Origin: Candidatus Schekmanbacteria bacterium GWA2_38_11
Lineage (GTDB): Bacteria > Schekmanbacteria > GWA2-38-11
NCBI GenBank assembly: GCA_001790645.1
Contig: MGDB01000156.1
Span: forward strand, 5,120 to 16,545
Direction of reading: 5' to 3'
DNA length: 11,426 nucleotides
Shown here piece by piece: positions 7,058 to 11,426 of the stretch. The notes under the pieces are model-generated. The model ran no database searches and had not been told where the DNA came from. It saw only the letters and a program-made list of their open reading frames with translations. The position numbers were made by a program, and so were the translations under genes. Each line of letters starts with the position of its first letter. The stretch's first letter is position 1.

Positions 7058-7187
7058 CCCTGTGGTCTCTGCCACAGGGTAACCTTGTGTTTCCTCTCCA
7101 CTTGCCTGCCGGCAAGGATTAAGGTGAGGGGTAAAATAAATAACTTACCTCTTCATCTTCATACCATTCGGTCTCTGCCGCAGGGTA
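7058..7187. repeat. Duplicated 18-mer with hairpins in the protease 5' leader
   Basis: GGTCTCTGCCACAGGGTA (7064-7081) recurs at 7170-7187 with one change (A to G), 106 nt apart. The first copy overlaps a perfect 8-bp hairpin, CCCTGTGG (7058-7065) with CCACAGGG (7072-7079). Between the copies lies the palindrome CTTGCC-TGCC-GGCAAG (7101-7116), flanked by CCTCTCCA and AAGGTGAGGGG. This resembles dispersed intergenic repeats of the CCCTCACC...GGAGAGG type. If transcription starts upstream of 7187, all of these would be in the mRNA leader just before the ribosome binding site. Confidence 0.55.
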
Positions 7188-7330
7188 GGTGACTTTTAAT
7201 CTGCAAATTGCAGGAACAACCGTTGATGCTTTCTTTTACATAATGCAGGAAACAGCTTTGGGGCTATTTATAGACAGAGATAAACCCTAACGCTGAATCA
7301 AAATATTATTCCATTCAAAGAGGTGTACTA

Positions 7331-7444
7331 ATGAGTCTCCACGGGCTAAAGCCCGTGGTTTCTAAGTGGAGCTGACCGGCTTCGCCGGAATGCCTCCACT
7401 TCGCTACGGGCGGCCATTCATCCCCGAGTTTAAAACCTCGGGGG
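7331..7444. mobile_element. Solo IS200/IS605-like structured end (PATE/MITE-like remnant)
   Basis: Three consecutive hairpins are packed into about 110 nt. The first has arms CCACGGGC (7339-7346) and GCCCGTGG (7351-7358) with loop TAAA. The second has outer arms AAGTGGAG (7364-7371) and CTCCACTT (7394-7401) enclosing CCGGC/GCCGG around TTC (7376-7388). The third has CCCCGAG (7422-7428) and CTCGGGG (7437-7443), preceded by GGCCATTCAT. Hairpins of this sort, including the ATTCATCCC-hairpin pattern, are typical of ends of IS200/IS605 and TnpB-only (IS1341-type) elements, where they guide single-strand transposition and, near tnpB, form the guide RNA scaffold. No tnpA or tnpB is present, so this would be a non-autonomous or decayed copy. 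The assignment rests on pattern recognition only. Confidence 0.5.
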
Positions 7445-7624
7445 TTTCGGGACGTTTTGATAAAATATAACAAGAAAAAAATATTTCAAGGCAAATGTTA
7501 TGCCAGGTTTTATTTATTTGTTAATTTATTGATTTTAAGAAATTTTATTTAGTTACAACGTATCAGTAGATTTTCGTGGTTAATTTTTTATAGAAAAGTT
7601 TTCAAAGTAAAAATTAAGCTTTCT

Positions 7625-8854
7625 TTACTCGTACCTCAATGCCTCTATTGGATTAAGGAGTGAGGCTTTATAGGCGGGGTAAAACCCGAAGAATATCCCG
7701 ACCATTCCTGAAAAGCCGAAGGCAAGAATAATGGAAAGCGGTGAGACTATTGTCGGCCATCCTGCCATTGCGGACAGAACCGTTGCACCTGATACGCCGA
7801 TAGCGATACCAACTGAGCCACCAATGAGAGAAAGTATCAGTGCCTCGATGAGGAACTGAAGTCTTATATCCCAGGTCTTTGCGCCAACAGCCATCCTGAT
7901 TCCTATCTCCCTTGTCCTTTCTGTAACAGAGACAAGCATGATGTTCATAATCCCGATCCCGCCAACAAGAAGAGAAACCGAGGCTATTGAACCAAGAAGT
8001 AAGCTAAAGATTTTCATTGAATTCTCAGCAATCTGAAACATCTGTGTAAGGTTTCTTACGCTGAAGTCATCTTCCTGTTTATGCACGATGTGGTGCCTCT
8101 GCCTGAGAAGATCAGTTACTTCTACTTCAGCCTTGGCAAGGGCATCCAAACTTTTTGCCTTTACCATGATAAGCCTTATCATGCCGGGGAAAAGGGTGCC
8201 AAAAAGTTTTTTCTGCGCTGTTGATACCGGTACATATACAATGTCATCATTATCCTGACCCATCAGTGACTGCCCTTTAGGTTCAAGAACTCCTATGACA
8301 GTGAAGGGCACTTTTTTAATTCTTACAATCTTTCCAACAGGGTCTATGCTCCCAAAAAGGTTATCTATAACAGTCTTGCCTAAAAGGCAGACTTTTGTAC
8401 TGCTCCTCACATCCTGGTCTCTGAATGGTCTGCCGGAGGCAAGTGGCCAGTCTCTTACATTCAGCATATTCGGTGTTGTTCCAAATACACCGGTTGACCA
8501 GTTCTGGTTGCCATAAACAATCTGGCATGTGCCGCTTATAACGGGTGCAACATCTAAAACTGACGGACATTCCTTAAGGATTGCCTCTGCATCCCATATT
8601 GTCAGAGTCGGCTGGGAGCCGGATCCCATCCTCATGCCTCCTGCAGAGGTACTTCCCGGCACAATCATAAGGAGGTTGCTACCTATGCTTGAGATCTGTT
8701 CTTCTATCATTTTACTTGCTCCGCTCCCAATCGCAAGCATGGTAACTACAGCCGCAACGCCTATGATTATACCAAGCATTGTGAGGGCTGAGCGCATTTT
8801 GTTGACCCTTAATGCCCTGAAGGCTATCTTTACTGTAGAAGGAACGTTAATCAT
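7625..8854 (-). CDS. macB: MacB-type ABC transporter permease (FtsX/MacB_PCD family)
   Basis: The 409-residue inner-membrane subunit has the MacB layout. TM1 is at 23-45 (ALTMLGIIIGVAAVVTML), followed by a large periplasmic domain (about 46-280), then three C-terminal spans (about 281-309, 333-358, 371-394). Hallmarks are LLVGGIGIMNIMLVSVTERT (295-314), REIGIRMAVGAK (315-326), which forms the coupling helix contacting the ATPase, and the ending FYPAYKASLLNPIEALRYE. In E. coli MacB the ATPase and permease are one polypeptide; here they are separate genes, which is common. MacB works as a dimer that uses ATP to drive substrates from the periplasm through a TolC-like channel rather than moving them across the inner membrane. 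Possible substrates are peptides, lipopeptides, macrolides or siderophores. The ATG at 8854 lacks a clear Shine-Dalgarno. It lies 148 nt after the ATPase gene, with repeats between. Confidence 0.92.
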   Translation of the reverse strand: MINVPSTVKIAFRALRVNKMRSALTMLGIIIGVAAVVTMLAIGSGASKMIEEQISSIGSNLLMIVPGSTSAGGMRMGSGSQPTLTIWDAEAILKECPSVLDVAPVISGTCQIVYGNQNWSTGVFGTTPNMLNVRDWPLASGRPFRDQDVRSSTKVCLLGKTVIDNLFGSIDPVGKIVRIKKVPFTVIGVLEPKGQSLMGQDNDDIVYVPVSTAQKKLFGTLFPGMIRLIMVKAKSLDALAKAEVEVTDLLRQRHHIVHKQEDDFSVRNLTQMFQIAENSMKIFSLLLGSIASVSLLVGGIGIMNIMLVSVTERTREIGIRMAVGAKTWDIRLQFLIEALILSLIGGSVGIAIGVSGATVLSAMAGWPTIVSPLSIILAFGFSGMVGIFFGFYPAYKASLLNPIEALRYE

Positions 8855-9002
8855 AATTTTGGTTCTTGCTAAATAGGGTTCGAGGATTCAAGGATCCAAG
8901 GGGTCAAGCGTAAGAAATTAAAAACTAAAAGTGCGAAGCTAAAAACCACAGTTTAAAAAATTAAAACTTTTGAATTTTAAGTTTTTAGCTTTAAGCTTTA
9001 AG
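8855..9002. repeat. Repeat-filled spacer inside the exporter operon
   Basis: No ORF is present. Three degenerate tandem 8-mers (GGATTCAA, GGATCCAA, GGGGTCAA) occupy 8884-8907. The rest, about 8915-9002, is A+T-rich with repeated TTTTAAGTTTTTAGCTTTAAG-like words similar to those at 9735-9760 and 9850-9925. It shares the word ACAGTTTAAAA with 128-138. No promoter or ribosome binding site is evident, although the next gene starts at 8854. Confidence 0.5.
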
Positions 9003-9710
9003 TTATCTTGCCCCATGCTCCATGCTCTTTTTCACCTCATCACTCACCACAAAGCCATCCGAGAATTTTATTATTCGCCTGCTATAGGCGGCAATGTCAA
9101 GCTCATGAGTCACAAGGATTATTGTGATGTTTGATTCCGTATTAAGTTTTACAAAAAGCTCCATTATCTCTTTGCTTGTCTTTGTGTCGAGGTTTCCTGT
9201 TGGTTCATCAGCAAGGATTATGGATGAATTATTCACTAAAGCCCTTGCTATAGCAACCCGCTGCTGCTCGCCGCCTGAGAGCTGGTTAGGGTGGTGTTTC
9301 TCTCTTCCCTTTAAACCCACAGCCTCAAGAGCAGGCAATGCCCGCTGCCTCCTCTCCTTTGCAGAAAAGCCGTTATAGAGCATTGGCAGTTCTACATTCT
9401 CAAGGGATGTTGCCCTTGAAAGAAGGTTAAAACCCTGAAACACAAAACCTATTTTTTTATTTCTTATTTCTGCAAGCTTATCCCTGCTGAGGCTACCTAT
9501 ATCAGTACCTTCAAGCAGATACCTGCCTGTTGTCGGTTGATCAAGGCACCCGATTACGTTCATAAATGTCGATTTCCCTGACCCCGAAGGACCAATTATT
9601 GCAACAAATTCGCCCTTCTTTATTATCAGGGATACGTTGTTCAGGGCGTGGACCCCGATATCACCAATCTTGTATACCTTGTTTATTTCCTTTAACTCAA
9701 TCAGTTCCAT
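9003..9710 (-). CDS. MacB/LolD-type ABC transporter ATP-binding protein
   Basis: The 235-residue ATPase has every motif intact: Walker [10 protein letters not shown] (40-48), Q-loop Gln92 (FVFQGFNLL), ABC signature LSGGEQQR (144-151), Walker B IILADE (164-169) with catalytic Glu169, D-loop GNLD and H-loop His202 (VTHE). The stretches [18 protein letters not shown] (53-70) and [20 protein letters not shown] are typical of the MacB/LolD/FtsE class that pairs with FtsX-fold permeases. It should dimerise on the cytoplasmic side and power the permease encoded downstream. The ATG at 9710 is the only start candidate at the conserved N-terminus, but no purine-rich ribosome binding site precedes it. 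It lies 224 nt downstream of the adaptor gene, unusually far for this operon type. Confidence 0.94.
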   Translation of the reverse strand: MELIELKEINKVYKIGDIGVHALNNVSLIIKKGEFVAIIGPSGSGKSTFMNVIGCLDQPTTGRYLLEGTDIGSLSRDKLAEIRNKKIGFVFQGFNLLSRATSLENVELPMLYNGFSAKERRQRALPALEAVGLKGREKHHPNQLSGGEQQRVAIARALVNNSSIILADEPTGNLDTKTSKEIMELFVKLNTESNITIILVTHELDIAAYSRRIIKFSDGFVVSDEVKKSMEHGAR

Positions 9711-9934
9711 AATCGCTACAACAATTTTACGTTTTGCGTTTTAAATTTTAAGCTTTAATCCCCTCTCACCCCCATTTGATAAAGGGGGGATGAGAGGATT
9801 ATTGAAATCAAATATCAAAATGCAAAATGGCAATCCAAAATATTTTAAAAAGTTTTTAGTTTTAGGTTTTGCGCTTTGCACCTTGCAATTAAAGTTATAG
9901 GTTATGAGTCATAAGTTATAAGTTAAATAGCGTT
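9711..9934. repeat. Repeat-filled 224-nt spacer between adaptor and ATPase genes
   Basis: No ORF is present. It contains a long imperfect hairpin: CCTCTCACCCCC (9762-9773) pairs with GGGGGATGAGAGG (9785-9797), 12 bp with one bulged A and an 11-nt loop. This resembles a very widespread intergenic repeat with C-run and G-run arms around TTTGATAAA. Positions 9807-9839 match the spacer at 112-126 and, inverted, 207-231. The remaining sequence is A+T-rich, with TTTTAG/TTATAAGTTA words at 9850-9927. On the minus strand the hairpin lies between adaptor and ATPase and could act as an mRNA stability element or partial terminator. Confidence 0.55.
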
Positions 9935-11095
9935 TTACCTCATCCTTGGTATAGGAGATGAACCCATATCTTTAGGTTTTATCATTAAAGACTCAACTAT
10001 AAGTTCCCGGCCTTCTTTTATTTCACCTGAAAGAAGCTCTGTATAATTCCCGTCACTTATTCCGGTAGAAACCGTTATGCGCATTGGTTTCTCCTTATCA
10101 AGTATCCAGACACCATACCCTTTTTGTTCCTGTTTTCCCATTCCATTCTCAGGAAGCCTAAACCTCAGAGCAACGTTTGGAATCTTTAAGACATCTTTTT
10201 TATTTGCTACAATAATGGATATATTTGCTGTCATTCCGGGTTTGAGCTTAAGCTCAGAGTTATCTACCTTAACCACCACATCATAGGTGACAACATTCTG
10301 GACAATTACAGGAGCATTTCTGATCTGTGTTACTTTTCCTTCAAATGTAATATCCGGATAAGCGTCAACTGTAAATTTTACAGGCTGGTCTGCCTGGATC
10401 TTTCCTATATCTGCCTCATCCACACTGCTGTCGATTTGCATCTTTGTCAGGTCCTCGGCAATGGTGAAAAGCGTTGGGGTCTGAAATGTTGCAGCCACTG
10501 TTTGCCCTACATCAACATTGCGCGATATAACAATCCCGTCAACAGGAGAAAGGATTTTTGTGTACATCAAATTGGTTTCAGAGGATCTAAGATTAGCTGC
10601 TGCCTGTGCAACACGGGCTTTGTCTGCGCCTAATTGGGCCCGGGCAGAATTATAGTTTGCTTCCGCAGTATCAAAATCGCTTTTTGAACCAAACCCCTTT
10701 TCAAAGAGTTCTTTTTTTCTTTCCATCGTTACCTTTGCATCAGTAAGCAGTGCCTCTGACTTTTCCACATTTGCTTTGGCAGAAATTAAATTAGCCCTTG
10801 ATTGCTCGACGTCTGCCTCAAATCTGTCAGGGTCTATCAGAGCTATTAGCTCGCCCTTTTTAACAGAGGAATTAAAATCAGCATATAAATGCTTAATAGT
10901 CCCTGAGACCTGGGTGCCCACAAGAACTGTGGTTACTGGATTTACAGTCCCTGTGGCAGTTACTGTTGCCTCAATTTCTCCCTTTACTACCTTCTCTGTC
11001 CGGAATTTGATCCCGCTCTTTTTCTCTTTTAATAAAACAAACAGACCTGTGCCAAGAATTGCGACAATTAAAGTCACGACAGCTATTTTTTTCAT
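9935..11095 (-). CDS. macA: MacA-like periplasmic adaptor (membrane fusion protein)
   Basis: The 386-residue adaptor links the inner-membrane transporter to an outer-membrane channel. An N-terminal membrane anchor (about 4-22) leaves the rest in the periplasm. The order is typical: first lipoyl half with VSGTIKHLYADFNSSVKKGE (63-82); an alpha-helical hairpin predicted as coiled coil (about 92-176, rich in Ala, Glu and Lys with the turn near GFGSKSDF); second lipoyl half ILSPVDGIVISRNVDVGQTV (181-200); a beta-barrel (about 218-300); and a membrane-proximal domain to the end. The segment QTPTLFTIAEDLTKMQIDSS followed by VDEADIG (205-231) is very characteristic of MacA. The ATG at 11095 has a good site (AGAGAGGTTAAGTA before it). 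First gene of the operon, followed by ATPase and permease. Substrate specificity cannot be deduced. Confidence 0.94.
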   Translation of the reverse strand: MKKIAVVTLIVAILGTGLFVLLKEKKSGIKFRTEKVVKGEIEATVTATGTVNPVTTVLVGTQVSGTIKHLYADFNSSVKKGELIALIDPDRFEADVEQSRANLISAKANVEKSEALLTDAKVTMERKKELFEKGFGSKSDFDTAEANYNSARAQLGADKARVAQAAANLRSSETNLMYTKILSPVDGIVISRNVDVGQTVAATFQTPTLFTIAEDLTKMQIDSSVDEADIGKIQADQPVKFTVDAYPDITFEGKVTQIRNAPVIVQNVVTYDVVVKVDNSELKLKPGMTANISIIVANKKDVLKIPNVALRFRLPENGMGKQEQKGYGVWILDKEKPMRITVSTGISDGNYTELLSGEIKEGRELIVESLMIKPKDMGSSPIPRMR

Positions 11096-11190
11096 TACTT
11101 AACCTCTCTTTTCCCTCTGCGAGGCATGATTTGGTTTTTACTTTAATCCCAGGATATTAAAAAAATACAAATAACATCTTTTATTCTGAA
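11096..11190 (-). promoter_or_regulatory. Presumed promoter region of the exporter operon
   Basis: Only 95 nt separate the adaptor start from the putative mobile element. The segment is A+T-rich (11135-11185) but no convincing -35/-10 pair was found. The promoter may lie here as a weak site or within the mobile element itself. No operator-like palindrome was seen. Confidence 0.3.
11101..11110 (-). promoter_or_regulatory. Ribosome binding site of the adaptor gene
   Basis: On the minus strand this reads AAGAGAGGTT, with AGAGG placed about 7 nt before ATG 11095. It is the only clear Shine-Dalgarno in the three-gene exporter operon. Confidence 0.7.
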
Positions 11191-11410
11191 TGTCAAAGAA
11201 GGAAAGAAGATTTGTGTTAGCAAAGTAAAAATGACAGGGTTTAACTGCAACGTTAAAATGTCAGGTTATGGAAAACATAACTTTGACAATGAAAGAACAA
11301 AAGAGAGTGGAAGTAATGGGCAGAGTTTTTAGGGGAGAGTTGAACGGAGAAATTTGGGACGTTTTTGAAAATTATCACTTTCACTTTTCATATTTTGAAT
11401 AGCCTTGACA
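11191..11410. mobile_element. Probable internally deleted insertion sequence (MITE-like), about 220 bp
   Basis: The segment begins TGTCAAAG (11191) and ends CCTTGACA (11410), inverted ends matching at 7 of 8 bases. Just inside the left end are two direct repeats, GCAAAGTAAAAATGACAGG (11220) and GCAACGTTAAAATGTCAGG (11247), 16/19 identical and 27 nt apart, like tandem transposase binding sites. Read inward from the right end, AAAAGTGAAAGTGAT resembles the same repeat. Between them begins an ORF typical of transposase N-termini of IS481/ISNCY-like elements, but the catalytic part is missing. No convincing target duplication was found, so the boundaries are tentative. It lies about 95 nt upstream of the adaptor gene and could affect its promoter. 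Confidence 0.45.
11268..11402 (+). pseudogene. N-terminal remnant of a transposase-like gene
   Basis: This is a 44-codon ORF from ATG 11268; a second ATG at 11289 is the more usual start in such elements. The segment MKEQKRVEVMGRVFRGEL (codons 8-25) resembles the beginning of helix-turn-helix transposases of the IS481/ISNCY type, which start with MKEQ-R-EV--RV--GE and continue into the DNA-binding domain. After codon 28 the sequence runs into what looks like the right end of the element, and no catalytic domain follows. It is therefore non-functional as a transposase. The match is recalled from family patterns and was not searched. Confidence 0.4.
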
Positions 11411-11426
11411 ATTACATAAGTACACT

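Larger units (their letters stand above)
7032..7624. other. 593-nt intergenic region between protease start and permease end
   Basis: There is no believable gene. From the protease side it contains the ribosome binding site, a hairpin (7058-7079), a palindrome (7101-7116), the second copy of an 18-mer (7170-7187), about 140 nt of undistinguished sequence that presumably includes the protease promoter, a highly structured IS200/IS605-like segment (7331-7444), and a very A+T-rich stretch up to the permease stop. No good intrinsic terminator for the exporter operon was found just below 7625. Confidence 0.6.

Noticed and set aside
7032..7115. In-frame 28-codon extension of the protease starting at TTG 7115
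   Set aside because: It reads through two palindromic repeats, would bury the signal peptide, and has no ribosome binding site. The ATG at 7031 has both a site and a signal peptide.
8295..8876. ORFs on both strands overlapping the permease (8295-8516, 8361-8570, 8529-8876)
   Set aside because: The conserved MacB-family protein covers this interval in one uninterrupted frame, so these are shadows.
10776..11102. Plus-strand ORF opposite the adaptor N-terminus
   Set aside because: Antisense to the conserved membrane anchor, lipoyl domain and coiled coil, with no family resemblance of its own.
11095..11127. Ten-codon ORF (MPRRGKREVK) overlapping the adaptor start as TAATG on the minus strand
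   Set aside because: A leader peptide was considered, but there is no ribosome binding site and its codons are just the adaptor's own Shine-Dalgarno region.
11405..11426. Promoter with TTGACA at 11405-11410 pointing right
   Set aside because: The -10 position would fall at or beyond the window edge, so it cannot be judged; it is mentioned only within the miniature-element finding.

Overview
The window comes from an A+T-rich, probably Gram-negative bacterium. The evidence is a three-gene MacA/MacB-type envelope exporter and a Sec-type secreted protease. Many intergenic regions hold small dispersed repeats and palindromes of the kind common in uncultured Nitrospirota or Desulfobacterota genomes. 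That taxonomic placement is only a guess; no rRNA or marker gene is present.

Layout. Positions 1-79 hold the last 25 codons of an unidentified plus-strand gene. After a repeat-filled spacer come a small flavin-binding split-barrel protein of the pyridoxamine-phosphate-oxidase family (258-686) and an APC-superfamily amino acid permease (713-2209), 26 nt apart and probably co-transcribed. A 415-nt gap follows. It contains two inverted copies of one hairpin element whose stems differ by compensatory changes (a REPIN-like arrangement, 2282-2462), then an operator-like palindrome upstream of a thioredoxin-fold/TPR protein (2625-3194), which ends in two consecutive hairpins.

Convergent to it, on the minus strand, is a 1208-residue secreted protein (3405-7031). 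It has a signal peptide, seven FG-GAP/VCBS-type repeats (probably one seven-bladed beta-propeller), a basic linker, a subtilisin-type propeptide, a complete S8 catalytic domain with a CUB-like beta insert between the catalytic Asp and His, and a beta-rich tail. Its 5' region (7032-7624) holds a duplicated 18-mer, several hairpins and a structured segment resembling a solo IS200/IS605 end (7331-7444).

The right third is a minus-strand operon read right to left: MacA-like adaptor (9935-11095), MacB-type ATPase (9003-9710) and MacB-type permease (7625-8854). Together they would form an inner-membrane ATP-driven exporter needing a TolC-like outer-membrane channel, which is not in the window. The two spaces inside the operon are unusually long and filled with dispersed repeats. 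At the right edge (11191-11410) is a short element with the start of a transposase-like ORF, repeated binding-site-like sequences and TGTCAA/TTGACA ends; it looks like an internally deleted insertion sequence.

No CRISPR array, tRNA, rRNA or complete transposase was seen. The most unusual items are the propeller-subtilase fusion with its internal insert, the covarying inverted hairpin pair, and the two non-autonomous mobile-element remnants.
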